From positions 1,219,501 through 1,283,500 of the forward strand of contig BSQZ01000026.1 in NCBI GenBank assembly GCA_033239005.1: a stretch of DNA of 64,000 bases, given 5' to 3'. A program made the translations under genes and the position numbers. The notes below the pieces were generated by a model. The model was given only the letters and a program-made list of their open reading frames with translations. It was not told the origin of the DNA and made no database searches. Every line of letters begins with the position of its first letter. Position 1 is the stretch's first letter. This DNA is from Lamellibrachia satsuma. Its lineage: Eukaryota > Annelida > Polychaeta > Sabellida > Siboglinidae. Positions 11,261 through 26,379 of this stretch are shown here, one piece after another.

Positions 11261-12780
11261 AATCAACTGCTACTACGTTGACCGATGTATGATTCACCAT
11301 GTGTTGGTTTCCTGAGATTAGCTACACTCAGCTACTCATGAGAATATCAAACGCAACATTGACTTTTGTTGTTGTCGCAAAGACAAATTATTCCAAGGTC
11401 CTGACTATGCTGAAACGTAGTAGATAATGTTAGGAATGATTGCATTGCTTTTTTAAAAATAAAGTTTGCTTTACAATGTATTTGATTAATATAATTGTGT
11501 CGATTGCCACAAGGCACGTGTGCGTAGTAATTCATGCAGAAATTGGTATACAATTGATGGGTATGGCACGATCAGGCATTTTAAATGAGTTAGAATTAAG
11601 AGACTTTGATCAGCTTGTCAATGAGATGATGATAACGGCAGGTAAGAAGTTTCAGATTTTGTATGGTCCCGCTTTCTCATAATCATGCAAAACGTTAACA
11701 TGGTCGCCAATGGGAAACATAACAGTAGACTGAACCCAAATAGGTACCATGACAACGGAAATCGGTAGCCATCTAACAGTCATGGAGGAGGTTTTTTTAT
11801 TTAAAATATATTGATTAAATGCCTGAAAACCTGTGTCTGTCGCCAAACAATGAGTGCGTACTGTGGACAGGCTGCACAAAAGGAAGAATTGTTAAATATG
11901 GAGTTATTAATTGCCGACGCAGACGTGCAGTGACAGTGTATAGGCTCAGTTACATGCTCCAACATAAAATCACACGAATAAATCAAAACGGTTGCTTACT
12001 TGCTTCGTGTTGCGTGCAATTGACTTAGAACATTGTCTGTGTCAGGCTAGTTAATACTATAGTATCATATATATTTTATTGATTCCATCTAGTCAAAAAG
12101 AACATTACTTGTTAAGCGCCGCTATTATTTAAACTTTATAGCCGTCTCCTTTAGGGGGGTATCCTATAACTGGTCTATTATATATAAAAAATGCCATTTT
12201 TGTATTGGGAGATCAACGGTAATTTATGTCTATTCATCACATTTCGATACTCATTTCATGTTGTGTGCAGATCTTTGTAAGTGTACGGACACAAGGAGAT
12301 GAGAAGGTATCCAAGCGTAACCGTAGCCAACCCCATCCCTAGTTAACCCCATATCTAGCTAACCTCTTCCCTTAGCCATTCCCAAAGGCATAGGTTTATA
12401 GAAAAAGTTAAAAGTTTGCTTGAAAAAGACAAGACAGCAGTAACAATCACGAAAACATGGTACAGATCGGTTGCCAAAATGGAAATTTGGTGAAAATTAG
12501 GGGGAATGGCACAAGTTTGTGAGGAAACAGGTAGCTATTTTGCACCAGAACAGTCATTGGTGATATTTGTTATGTGGCCTAATGCATTGGTAATATTGTG
12601 TAACAATTTTCTTTACAGAATAGTTGTACATTGGTTGTGTCACAGCCACTGGAAACATTGCGTAGATCAGCATTTTTATCCCTATTGGCTATACGCAGAG
12701 TCAGGTCGCCTCTGGGTATTAGCACTGGCAGCATCTGCCATTATCAAGTTATGTTAATCGCAGAGAAAATTAAAAATCAA
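11261..12780. other. Unassigned AT-rich region
   Basis: Short frames only (under 85 codons), with no recognisable domain. No repeat or RNA gene that I can support. A short (AAAT)n run sits at 12782-12803. Confidence 0.5.
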
Positions 12781-12819
12781 AAATAAATAAATAAATAAAT
12801 AAAAATGCTTAGTTATGAC

Positions 12820-13920
12820 TACTCATGTAACATCATGTCAACACTTTCTATCCAACATAGGCTCACGTTTCCATAACATAGTGTATAATATAATATTGTT
12901 ATTTTGTTCATACAAGCATACAATTTTGTCGTTAATAATTCTATTTATGCACATTGTATATAGCAGACTATGCCCTTTGTTTGCAATGATTTTAGCCAAC
13001 TGGATTTCTTCTTGCATGATGTTGTATCTTTTTCATTATGCCCTATTTCTGGATGATATAAATAATCGTAGGGCTATTGCCGCCGTCTTGGCATGAATAT
13101 TTTATTATTATACGCTTTGTTTTTTATTATTATTGCCAAATAAAAAACTATATAAATTCAATTCAAATACATTTTATCACCAACAGACACAGAGTGATGG
13201 CCAGACGGGCCGGGCAGACAATCTCCCGCGGGTAATATTGTATTTATATTGTTATTTATTCGAGTCCTCATTGTTTGATTATTCAACGCGTTAATTTCTC
13301 CGAGTCCTCCTTAGTTGATAACTCAACGCGTTGAGATATAATTCAACGCGTAACGTTTATTGCGTTAATGACCCAATCGGCCTGCCATAAGCGGTGCAAG
13401 GTAATCACTTAGGTTGGTGCATTTCGCAACGCTATGTATAATATGTACCACAAAAGTGCCCTAAAATGCAATATTTGATCAACATAACTGTCCATTGTTT
13501 ACCTAAAGCGATGTAGTATGATGGAATTAACGTTTGGGGATAAATAAAACGAGGTAAGAATGAAATATAAAGCCGCATTAATAAGTATTCTATAAGGACG
13601 ATATTACCCCTGCCGTTTTATGGAAACCACCCTCTTTGCATTGCATGTACGCAGATTAAAGCACGGCGAAGAAACACGCTTTATTATCGGTTGATCCGAG
13701 CTCTACAAAAAATACTTTCTTATTGTAAGGATGAAGCCAGCTCAACGAATAACTTAGAATCTTCGTTGTGGCTATTCGCAGAGCCGGGCTATGCGAACAA
13801 CAGCCAGTGCCTTTGACAAAATCAGGTATTTAAACGGAATAAAACCGAGATTTTATTACTGAACATTCTTCAGGATAGTTCATTTTCAAATCAAATAATT
13901 TTCATTTTACATATCCAAGG
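12820..13920 (+). repeat. Repeat R, inverted and diverged copy
   Basis: Reverse complement of the repeat at 35450-36480 (and 47850-48880, 60270-60870). Matching landmarks include ggctattcgca (13768), the ttcaattcaaatacattttatc stretch (13155), and the catgccaagacg / tagccctac block (13060-13095 reversed). More diverged than the array copies. An unclassified interspersed element. Two imperfect copies of a gagtcctc...caacgcgtt motif lie at 13260-13331. Confidence 0.65.
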
Positions 13921-14054
13921 TGTGCTTAGTTTACCTGGTAGAGGCTTTCATCAACGTGTCACGTTGATTTCATCAGTACCTATGACGCTTGATGACGTCA
14001 CTACAACACGCATCAACAGAGACAGAGGGCAATTATGAACTGCCTCACGTGTAC

Positions 14055-14785
<731 letters not shown>

Positions 14786-14789
14786 TGTC

Positions 14790-15000
14790 TTTTTAGTTTC
14801 TTGTAAAACGACGGCACTTTCAAGTCTTTGTACGAGACAGATATTGAGAATAATTGAACATATATTGCTGAGATGCACATGGCAAGTTCAATAACAAAGT
14901 GTTGTGCAATGCGATTCATTGTATCCAGGGACAGTCGACACATTTTATTAGCTAAACATGAGTCAGAGAACCTCTATAGACAATTAGTGATTGCTTGATG
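14790..15000 (-). repeat. Diverged GPCR-associated module (copy i)
   Basis: Shares the order of blocks with 5600-5775 and 30190-30330: an atattgctg.gatgcacatgg box, a tgcaatgcgattc.ttgtatcc block and a ttattagc.aa block. No receptor coding is found on its downstream side, so the gene that went with it has probably been lost. Confidence 0.4.
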
Positions 15001-16010
15001 AACCACTCCATGGAACACTTTACCTAACCACATTAAGATCTCGTACACTCTTGCCAATTTGAAATGTCCACTAAAGACTAATTTCTTTCTTACCGCAATT
15101 TAGTTTATCTTTCAGATGAACAATGCAGTTGGTCTACACATTATAATTTAATATATAATACATTCCGTAATCTAATGCACATTAAATCTTATTAGTTAGC
15201 AATACTGTAAAATACATTTGACTATTTAGGATATCATTATAATAAGAAATATACATAAATAACAATATTAATAAATCACAGTAAATCCAATGACCAATCA
15301 TATAACCATTAGGATATATTCAAATTTCCTGTACTTATACTACAAGGCGTGAAAATACATCAAATATTTGATTGGTTCTCAGTTCCACTTTAGTTAAAAA
15401 TTAAAACTACACTGCAATATCATGCAGCAAGTTACCCAACGTTGACATGTTTTGTTAAATTTATCATCAAACATTATGCTAAACGTTTCAATGTTAATAC
15501 AATTAGAGCAATAGGAACAAAAAAAGTAACTTTGCATTTAATGGTGATTATTCCATTATACAAAATAAAATGGAGTATCCTCACTAAAGAGACACCCCTC
15601 CAAAAAAAAATATTTCTATTCCGTCAAAATTGTTTAATTCTTTGATACATCAGGTATCGGACGATTATGTGTTGTACGCACTCTTTGCTTAATAATGTTG
15701 TATTGTGTATCCGACTAATGCTACATTACCAAACTTATGAATATCGTATACGAATAATCATATCATGTCGAGCATGCCAGTTTGTGAATTACCTCTCATT
15801 TATAACAATACACATATTCCGTATGAACACCTTGGTGTTTCATTAGTTTAAAGCCAATACACGTATACTACTTATCGTGAGATAACACTGATTAGGACAC
15901 GCGTGGTGACAGTAGCGATGTCCACATTTATTCAAAGGAACACACTTTTCGTGGTAAAACTACTGTTTTTGTTATCATTGAACTGTATTTCAAAGTGTCA
16001 CCTAATAATA
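15001..16010. other. Unassigned AT-rich region
   Basis: No coding frame of interest, no repeat array, no recognised RNA. Confidence 0.5.

Positions 16011-16014
<4 letters not shown>

Positions 16015-16090
<76 letters not shown>
16015..16090. repeat. (CT)n microsatellite
   Basis: About 75 bp of CT dinucleotides. It is the only long CT tract in the window. Confidence 0.95.
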
Positions 16091-16092
<2 letters not shown>

Positions 16093-16390
16093 TACTATCC
16101 CATTTACATATATAAGTATACTTTATTTTTTAAACTAAACACAGTTTGTCATATGGCCTTGATTAACTGAATATACACATATCTCTGAAGTATACTGACA
16201 CTGCTTTGAATTTGCTGGACTGTTTTTATTTTAAGGTACATCAGCCTTTGAGAATGATTTTCTGCATGAAGCACTCAAGTCATGCCAACGTCGATTAAGC
16301 AGGCAACTGTCCGTCCACTGCTGTCTCTTGACAAAGACATCCTGAACAATTAATTACCATTGAGTAGGTCTAGCCGCACATAATTATCCA

Positions 16391-16547
16391 ACGTGATTCA
16401 GAAAGCAATTGCACGTCGGATAATTGCACGTCGAATAATTACATTTCCGAGCAGCGATCAGAATTGGTTTTCCTTGATCTTCGTGCGTAATTCAGGAAGT
16501 AACTGCACGTCGGACAATTGACCGTCGGATAAACACGTTTCCGTTTT
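16391..16547. repeat. Short imperfect direct duplication with GTCGGATAATTG motifs
   Basis: 16391-16449 and 16488-16547 share attcag.aag.aa.tgcacgtcgga.aattg followed by a cgtcg.ataa..ac..ttcc block. Possibly remnants of a subterminal repeat of a DNA transposon; no termini found. Confidence 0.5.
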
Positions 16548-18237
16548 ACCACCGTCTCCAATTTTTAATAATTAATTAAAATGCTTAAGACTTTTGCACA
16601 AAGCTGCGCTTAGAAATAATTATTACCACATATTGACAGTCAGTGCAACTAAATAGAAGCAAATATTCCACGAACTATAATCAATATTTAATTACTAATA
16701 AGGGCAGGCAACGATAAAATGGACAAACAACATATAGGGCGAACAATCTACCACGGTTCACAAACACCGAACTCTTTACGTATTCTGCAGGCCGTCCAGT
16801 CACATTGTCATCTCGTGGGTTACTAATGAAAATATATTAAATAGAAATTGCTATATTATGGTACATTTAAACATATTTCTGGTTTATCACGACATTACTT
16901 GGCTGCACATATTGTAATGTTATTTAAGTAATAATTAGATTAGTCGCAAGAAGTCGCTCTCAACTTGATATTTCCTTGTTCGCCTGTCAGTATAACGCCT
17001 TCTCGCGTGTATGGGCGTAGCTACTAGAAATGACTTTGTTGATATCGTCGTGTATCGGTATTGAGCTGTACACAGTCATTTATGAGCACATTATTTATGT
17101 CAAAACCACTATAAATACATTTCACATAACATTTCACACAAGTCAGCCATAGCACAACACATGTTGCAGTGTGTCTGGTTTTATTCAGTACAACATTCGC
17201 TGTATTACATCAATACAAACACAAGGAATAGCAATAACTAATACTGTACATGACGGGCGTCACGAGCTTACTAATAATTCGTAATAGGATAAGTCATGTC
17301 ACTTCGAGATGTCAAAGTCACCAAAGCGACCTTGACGAATTGGCACACACATAAGCAAGACATATTACTTTAGGAAAGGACAACCAATTCGAGGTAGACC
17401 AAAGTTCCTTTTTGTATAACAACAGCATTTGGTGAAGTACGCAACTAAATAAATACAAGTCTACCGAATAGCCTAAAAACAATGCCGTGTTTCTGGTGAT
17501 GGGTTGCGGCTACGATGTTGAAACGAATGTATAATTGTTTGTCGTTGGTCGATTGCGTTTCCTGTAGGACGATCCCCACAACGACACTGAAAGACCATCT
17601 CAATAACATAACTCTGATACCATTATACCTACATAAGTCATGTAATTCTAGCCACAAAGAAAAACACATAGGTTATAACGACATCGTTTCAAAATATGTA
17701 TTACAATACAATGCAATACAATACAATCAAGACACTTCTATTGAGCTAATTTCATCGCGGAAACCCAAGTTCAACGACGCTGAGCACCAAAACAAAAATG
17801 TTATGCAGTTATTTATCGATACAAAATTCCACGCGTAAACAGTTGGATTGATACGCTGAGAAGCTATGGAGGATAAGTGAGTTTAAACAGGTTGTTTTTT
17901 AGTTGACGACGAAATGTATATATATATAATTCCAGCCGATTTAACGTTAATTGGGACCAAGTTCCAACAAGTTAGACTGGCAACCGAGAAAGTTGTAGTT
18001 CCAACATTTGAGAACAGTGAAAACGAAAAATGGATTAGAAGTAGATGATCGAAACTATCAGGGCTATCTTGCAGGAGTGAGCATTGAAAGTAAATATGTT
18101 GGTTGCTTGTACAACAGGTGTAGCCAACAGGTAGTAACAGCTTTAAGATGAAAATAGTATAGTAGACGTTTTGGTCACCAGATGGCGGGGACAGTGGAAA
18201 TTGACCAGCATTGGCCAGAGAGAGTCATGTGACTCAC
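16548..18237. other. Unassigned
   Basis: No supported gene. 17141-17225 is an ancient relative of 8409-8503. Short frames (17445-17838) have no recognisable domain. Confidence 0.5.
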
Positions 18238-18650
18238 CGGGGCTGACCAAGCCACATGTGGAAGAGAAGGTGCCGAATATAATTGAATTGTTCAAGGCAA
18301 TTAACTAATACACTTCCAAAGGGGCTGTACTGTTTATAACATGGAATTTATTGTGAACTAGAAGTGCATTGTTAAAAGAGAAACTATTGCTTTTCAATTA
18401 TAATTATTTTGTAAAACACTCACTGCCATGTCAAGGACATTGCACCATGCTTCGTTTTTCTAAGGCTTATAACATATTGCTCATACATGAATATGCTAGA
18501 CTACAAGTGCATACAATTCTGTGTATTAGTTGTTATTTGCCTACTGAGCATTCTTTCTTGAATGTTTACTTGTTGTGACTATTGAGGGCTGACGAAACCA
18601 TGTTTGCAAGAGAATTCGTCGAATGTAATCGAATTGTGCAAGACAGTGAA
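18238..18650. repeat. Diverged direct repeat pair
   Basis: 18238-18300 and 18583-18650 align (gggctgac.aa.cca.gt.. followed by a gaat.taat.gaattgt.caag block). The intervening 280 bp has no match elsewhere in the window that I noticed. Confidence 0.4.
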
Positions 18651-19019
18651 GAGCTGGATGAAAGTGCTTAATAAGTAATTGTGAAAATCTTTAAAAAAAA
18701 TGCAATATCGGACAGTGAGACAATGTGTTGATTTATGTAGTGGCACTGAGACAAAAGAGGAGATGTTGCACACGTTGAAGTTGTCCGTCAGAGCAATATT
18801 GTGAAAAATACGTGCGTGCGTGCATGTTTTAGCGTTTCCATTATCACATAATTATTGACCAAACATTAAGTACTTTAATAGTTTGCCTGATGGTTTCACC
18901 AAAAAAATACATACTACAGTTGCATAAACGAGGTAGCATGTTATAATGGATAATAGATAGGTTTGATTTTTCGTAAAATGAATTCGAAATGAGTCTAGCG
19001 AAAACATCGAATTAATGAG

Positions 19020-19022
<3 letters not shown>
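18651..19022. other. Unassigned
   Basis: No supported feature. Confidence 0.5.
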
Positions 19023-19102
<80 letters not shown>

Positions 19103-19128
19103 TATATATTCAAATATTTATTGTTACA

Positions 19129-19202
<74 letters not shown>
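19023..19202. repeat. Two (TA)n tracts
   Basis: 19023-19109 and 19132-19202, separated by about 20 bp of unique sequence. Confidence 0.95.
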
Positions 19203-20404
<1,202 letters not shown>

Positions 20405-20537
20405 TATTTGTGTATAATTTTCTCTCAAAACATTGGATAGATGGACTCTCCGCCATAGTGAACATTTTGTTATGCTTAATCCTCATATTTTCTGTATATT
20501 AATAGTATATGTCCTCTATGGTTATAAAGTCTATATA

Positions 20538-20790
<253 letters not shown>

Positions 20791-20814
20791 TTTCTAATTT
20801 AGAGGGAATCTGTC

Positions 20815-21493
20815 TTAATCGTAGGAACGATTGTGCCTTCACTGGTGAGGACAAGGTCCAGGAGTCATCGCTCATGTGTTCCTCTGCCTTTAGCTGGTTC
20901 TGTTATATGCTGCACCAAGTAACACTATCGCAGTTTCTCATCGTCAGTACTTGCAGTTGTCAGTGCTGGTGCCCAACGTCTTCCTTGTTAATGGCTGGCT
21001 GTATCTGGGTTGCGTCTGCTACGTCTTTTTATGACTGGGATTCCATAATAGTTTACTCTGGATTGATGACTCGGCTTTGTAGATCTACTTGTTTGATTTC
21101 AATGGCGTTTATTTTTTGTTTATCTTGACGGTCGTAGATGATCATAATGTGTTACATTGAAGTATAAAATCAATTAATTTGTTTGTTCTCTTCGCAGGTT
21201 AGCACTGCATATATTGCAACTGACACGTTCTGGCTGTCCATATTAAATAATCCCTTACATATATCGCACTCAATCGCGTCGGATTCCTCCCTTAATTCAT
21301 TGCTACAGTAGACACATTTTCTGTAACCTGATTTGTTTCCGATATTTGTTCTCTTGTCTATTTCTGTTGCTTCCTGGAATATTTTTTGTTTGAGTTGTGT
21401 TATTTCCAGACGAACTACCTCTTTATTATATTGTTCAAGTTGCTCTGGTACCGGTGACGATGTACCTACACTCGCCATTCTTATCCACTCCAA
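20815..21493 (-). pseudogene. PHD-finger LINE ORF1 relic with coiled coil
   Basis: The frame 21493-21170 (-) gives 107 codons; the likely authentic ATG is that of MASVGTSS, six codons in. Residues 15-45 are a charged, probably coiled-coil, segment (EQLEQYNKEVVRLEITQLKQ). Next come CVYC, an acidic stretch and CDIC, then an AVLTCEEN segment, the layout of a PHD finger. The expected His and following Cys are replaced (FNMDSQ), so the zinc site is dead. 20815-21169 is homologous to 6490-6940 but not open. Probably LINE ORF1; the companion ORF2 is absent. Confidence 0.5.
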
Positions 21494-21599
21494 TCATGCA
21501 GTAACCACAACTACAACAACAACTACTACTACTACTAATAATAATATTACAACTACAACCACTAGTACAACGAGAAATTACATTGAATTCAAACTGACA

Positions 21600-21805
21600 C
21601 ATATTTGATTATTTTCATACTATACAGGCACACATACGGCTTTGTCGATGTCTTCTACATACGAGTCGAACGACATTGTTGCCTGCGAGTCTCGATGTCC
21701 AAGCTTCACTCTCGTCGCCGTTATCACAATCGTTTCAACCTCGCAATCAGCACGATTATGGTCGTCATTGTAAACAGTAGGATGATGACGAGCAGAAACG
21801 ACTAA
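21600..21805 (-). repeat. GPCR-associated module, copy e (truncated)
   Basis: Keeps the MSFDSYVEDIDKAV short frame (ATG near 21678 reading down) and the gagtctcgatg box. It is cut at the deletion junction near 21803, where sequence equivalent to 388 in copy 1 joins sequence equivalent to 1172. Confidence 0.5.
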
Positions 21806-23248
21806 TTATAACGAACTACCGTTTTTACTTTAAAATGACGCTGTTTACGGATCCATGTGATATCACACGTGAAATGCTTAAAACTATTGATTAGCACACT
21901 GCTACCTGTTCCTCTGTTACAAATTACCCGTGCTACAACTACCTTCTGTGTCACCTAAAATAGTTCGTTTGGGCATGCCACAAATAATGTTGTATAAACG
22001 TCGCAGCAACGTCATTATGTTTTTTATAAGCATGCGATATAACAAAATAGCAACTAACAGTACGGAAAGTAAAACAATCATATTACTATTTGTAACTGAC
22101 CAAATGTATCTACATAAAACGCGATATCTATATATGAGGGAACAGAGAGATAGACGTGCAAACGTACATACGTACATACATACATACATACATACATATG
22201 AGACACACATACAAACATATAGACATACAGACAATAAACAAAGAGCATACAGACGTACATACAGGCAGACAGACATACAAACGGACATACTAAAAAAACT
22301 ACTTTATATTAAAGACTATCCTGGTTGCCTAGAGTTGCACGGGAGAAAAGACAAGAGCCTATGTCTCCCTGCGCCACCCAGTCAAAATTTGATACTTGCA
22401 ATACCAGTGGCAATGACAGGTAAAAAAATACACATTTGGCAATATTATGTTGTGTTTTTTAATACACATGTTAAGTTACACGTAGTATATGTGGGTTAGA
22501 CGGTCCACAATCATGTCGGCCAAGACTAACGCAATGTCTTACCCAACATTGTGTTCAGAAATCGTCTGAATGGTTTAATATCGGCATCTAAGACATATGT
22601 ATATAGCTCATTTATCTTTATTAAGCTTTCTCATACATGTCCTTGCAGTTGGCATAAAGGTCTAAATTTGCAGAAAACAATATGGATTTAAACAAAATGA
22701 TAACAATATTTAACACAGTGCACCTACCAGAGCTACTAAAATGTCCTCACGTATAGAATTCCATACAAAACAAAACCACATGGTGTAGTGTGACAACTGC
22801 CACTCTCACAGTCTGTAGCATTTGAAATGCGCCACATCCAGCGACATTGCACACACAGGCGCTGCAATAACAAGTTGTATAAGAAACCCAAGCAATAGCA
22901 CAGGACAACTGCATGAGCGGCACTTGACAAGGCCCGCCGAATACGCGATGACCTCTACATTAAGGAGGAACAAAACATGATGAACCGGGACAGTACTTAC
23001 CGCAATCATAGTCGACTAACAATGTGCTGATTGCAGAATATTAACTCGTTGGATGACATCATGCTTGTCAAGGCTGGATTATAATTTTTTTAGTTTAGTA
23101 TGGATATATCTACCTCTGGATCTGAACAAGTTTAAATCGATTGAATTTTTTAATGCCAGCGAGCAAATCAATAATTGCTTAATGCAATGCATATTTGCGC
23201 AATAATACATTTTATGATATATCCTAAAGTGTTACAAGTTTCCCTTTT

Positions 23249-24309
23249 GCGGGGCAAGGTGTGCCAACCAGCAGGGCAAGTTGTACCAACCTGCGGTGGA
23301 AGTTGCACCAACCATCGGGGTAAGTTGCACCAGCCAACCAACAGGGCAAATTGTACAAACCATCTGGGCAAGTTGCACCAACCAGCGGGGCAAGTTTTAC
23401 CAACCAGCGGCGCACGTCGTACCAACCAGCGGGGCAAGTGGTACCAACCAGCGGGGCACGTCGTACCAACCAGCGGGGCAAGTGGTACCAATCAGCGGGG
23501 CACGTTGTACCAACCATCGGGGCAAGTTGCACCAACCAGCGGGGCAAGTTTTACCAACCAGCGGCGCACGTCGTACCAACCAGCGGGGCAAGTGGTACCA
23601 ACCAGCGGGGCACGTCGTACCAACCAGCGGGGCAAGTGGTACCAATCAGCGGGGCACGTTGTACCAACCATCGGGGCAAGTTGCACCAACCAGCGGGGCA
23701 AGTTTTACCAACCAACGGCGCACGTCGTACCAACCAGCGGGGCAAGTGGTACCAACCAGCGGGGCACGTCGTACCAACCAGCGGGACAAGTGGTACCAAT
23801 CAGCGGGGCACTTTGTACCAACCAGCGGGGCAAGTTTTACCAACCAGCGGCGCACGTCGTACCAACCAGCGGGGCAAGTGGTACCAACCAGCGGGGCACG
23901 TCGTACCAACCAGCGGGGCAAGTGGTACCAATCAGCGGGGCACGTTGTACCAACCATCGGGGCAAGTTGCACCAACCAGCGAGGCAAGTTTTACCAACCA
24001 GCGGCGCACGTCGTACCAACCAGCGGGGCAAGTGGTACCAACCAGCGGGGCACGTCGTACCAACCAGCGGGGCAAGTGGTACCAATCAGCGGGGCACGTT
24101 GTACCAACCATCGGGGCAAGTTGCACCAACCAGCGGGGCAAGTTTTACCAACCAACGGCGCACGTCGTACCAACCAGCGGGGCAAGTGGTACCAACCAGC
24201 GGGGCACGTCGTACCAACCAGCGGGACAAGTGGTACCAATCAGCGGGGCACGTTGTACCAACCATCAGGGCAAGTGCAAATGCAAATTATGCCAAACAGC
24301 GGGGCAGGT
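23249..24309. repeat. 22-bp minisatellite, copy 2 (about 48 units, 154-bp higher-order repeat)
   Basis: Same 22-mer family as 3008-3440 but more than doubled. Variants are arranged in a seven-unit higher-order repeat of 154 bp, recognisable by the ttttaccaaccagc and ggcgcacgtcg variants; one block is a shortened version. Plus-strand frames of up to 404 codons and many minus-strand frames of 69-113 codons cross it, but their 154-bp spacing shows they reflect the repeat and not selection. Confidence 0.92.
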
Positions 24310-24567
24310 CCCCTATTGGAACACCGCGCAAACACTTTAATGAACAAAATCATATAAATAATACACATTTTAATCCGATACAAAATTGATGGCATTTTCC
24401 CAACACTTTGCATACCCGATATCATATGACAAATGCTTCAAGCTATTGATGAACATACTCTTCCCTTGCGAAGTAATTTGAATAAGTAGTTTAATATGTA
24501 ATACGTCTTTTTCAACTTATGCCTGTTACAATTACCCTCAATCCCCCATATTAGTATTGGTTTGGTC

Positions 24568-24569
<2 letters not shown>

Positions 24570-24660
<91 letters not shown>

Positions 24661-24738
24661 TATAAATATATGGTAGGATAAACAGATGGTTTTTCCTACC
24701 AATTACCCTCAATCCCCCATATTATTATTGGTTTGGTC

Positions 24739-24784
<46 letters not shown>
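24570..24784. repeat. Two (TA)n tracts with duplicated flanks
   Basis: 24570-24664 and 24740-24784. The flank ttaccctcaatcccccatatta.tattggtttggtcag occurs before each, and acacatataaatatatggtaggataaacag after each, so a TA-containing segment was duplicated. A1 has a single copy at this position. Confidence 0.9.
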
Positions 24785-24787
<3 letters not shown>

Positions 24788-25006
24788 AATATATGGTAGG
24801 ATAAACAGATTGTTTTTCTACGTTAAATATCTATACATATTAACTAACAATATTGTACGTATATACATTAATCAACATTATTGTACGTAACACAACCATA
24901 TCATAAATTAGAAACATATTTCAATGCAACACGATATCTAAAAACTAACACACATCGTGGCATCTCCACCTGCGTTTGCCATTTCTCTGAGTAAACATAT
25001 ATTTTT

Positions 25007-26050
25007 TTAGCAATGACATGATGCCAGCCTGGAGCGCATCTGTCCGTAGAACTGTCGCACGTCGTCTCGAAACATGCGGATCACAACGCTGTAGATGAAT
25101 GGATTGACGACCGAATTAAGAAGAAACATGCGTTGTACATCTGTCGGGACATGTAGTCCGACGCTATTCAACCAAAGTGGCAACAAGCAGATTAAAAATA
25201 CTGCTGTATTGATAAATAATACTGACACTATTCTGTAAGTATTAGCCTGCTTTGCATTTGTCTTTGGTATACGTGACAATGCAGTGTTTGTACTCGAAGT
25301 GACATCAACCCTTGCTTTGCCATTTGGGATTAAATAGGTGACTGTAGGAACCGTTTGAGGTCCCGGGGCAGGTGTACTATTTGAAACACCAACATTTCTA
25401 TAAGAATATCGTACGTTCATCAGCATCGTTATTGCCATCAATGAATAACAAATGATCATAGTCACAACGCTTGTAACTGTGACAATCGCGGGAATAACAA
25501 GCAACAATAGTCTGTATCGTTTGACGCGTGCCACTGTCTCCACCACTGTACACACAACGGCCGCAAAAGCGATGCCCATCAGCGCCCGCTTCGCCCGTAG
25601 TGAACTCAGACTGAACGTGTGAGGACGCCGCACCGCCAACAGGCGTTCGATGGATACGAACGCCAAAAGCAAGGCGGAGAACGTGAGCGCCGTGTGCACA
25701 CTGTACATAGTGATTCCTAGGCTGATGTAGTCAAACTTCAGTGTTGCTAGGACGATTCCGCAAATACAAACCATCAAATCAGAGACGGCCAACGCAAACA
25801 TATACACTCTGGTAGATGTCGTCATCTTCCTGGCATATACGGCGATCACGAGCAAATTTCCGGGCATTCCCACAACACACACAAGAAAGGAGGCAAAACC
25901 TGAATTTGGCTCGTCGATTGTGGTGAAGTTGCCGGAATTCCTCTTATCATATTGCAAAGTAGAGTTGTTGGAGAAGTCTACCAACGTTTGGTCTTGGATA
26001 CTGTCATTCAAACGTTGGTTCTGTAAACTTGGCGTGTTGAAAGAGTCCAT
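25007..26050 (-). CDS. Class A (rhodopsin-like) orphan GPCR, A2
   Basis: A complete single-exon 347-residue paralogue of A1, with the same motifs: GMPGN in TM1, LAVSD in TM2, SIER at the end of TM3, CLLPLW in TM6, NPFIY in TM7 and a C-terminal CHC. Differences from A1 are scattered single residues (for example SVVIRMF in place of SVVSRMF after TM7). Like A1 it lacks both cysteines of the conserved extracellular disulfide and has almost no ECL2. The ATG at 26050 is used because A1 shares it; the frame stays open nine bases further, but only to a TTG. The A1-type upstream module is missing, so transcription may differ from that of A1. Ligand unknown. Confidence 0.92.
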   Translation of the reverse strand: MDSFNTPSLQNQRLNDSIQDQTLVDFSNNSTLQYDKRNSGNFTTIDEPNSGFASFLVCVVGMPGNLLVIAVYARKMTTSTRVYMFALAVSDLMVCICGIVLATLKFDYISLGITMYSVHTALTFSALLLAFVSIERLLAVRRPHTFSLSSLRAKRALMGIAFAAVVCTVVETVARVKRYRLLLLVIPAIVTVTSVVTMIICYSLMAITMLMNVRYSYRNVGVSNSTPAPGPQTVPTVTYLIPNGKARVDVTSSTNTALSRIPKTNAKQANTYRIVSVLFINTAVFLICLLPLWLNSVGLHVPTDVQRMFLLNSVVNPFIYSVVIRMFRDDVRQFYGQMRSRLASCHC

Positions 26051-26160
26051 TTTGGTCAATTACCAGCAACACAACTTTTCTGACAACCAGCGAATGTCAC
26101 AGTTCGTAACTATGTTGATATCGTCTTCATCAGTCGATGACAGTAAAGCTTCACTCTTCC

Positions 26161-26195
26161 TCTACTTGACCAAAGTATGTTATACAAGTGTTAGT
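26161..26195 (-). promoter_or_regulatory. Possible 3' splice acceptor upstream of A2
   Basis: Minus-strand TACTAAC (26189-26195), then CAAGTAG ending at 26161 before AGGAAGAG. The exon-side sequence is the same as in A1, but about 20 more bases separate branch point and AG. A candidate only. Confidence 0.3.
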
Positions 26196-26379
26196 ATTTG
26201 CAGGCAAGATTATCACTCGTATAAATCTTGTTAATGTTTCCAACCGTGCAGCATATTACATATGAACTTGCATCTATCGGACAGTCCTTGCTGAAAGAAG
26301 AACGATAATTTATAATATAATATATGTTTATAATATGTTTGCATGTTGACATGATGTCTAAGGTTAATGATTATTTGAC

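Larger units (their letters stand above)
21418..26350. repeat. A-block segmental duplication, copy 2
   Basis: Second copy of 1-5340. Differences from copy 1: the two deletions noted there (junctions near 21803 and 22020), an expanded minisatellite, an extra (TA)n island with duplicated flank (24690-24790), and loss of the module upstream of the receptor. Confidence 0.85.

Noticed and set aside
23249..24309. CRISPR-like array of short repeats
   Set aside because: Units are contiguous with no unique spacers, and the genome is eukaryotic; this is a minisatellite.
23175..24389. 404-codon plus-strand frame and companions across the minisatellite
   Set aside because: The frame is explained by a stop-free 22-bp unit read in all phases. 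Equivalent frames occur on both strands and repeat every 154 bp, with no domain outside the repeat.
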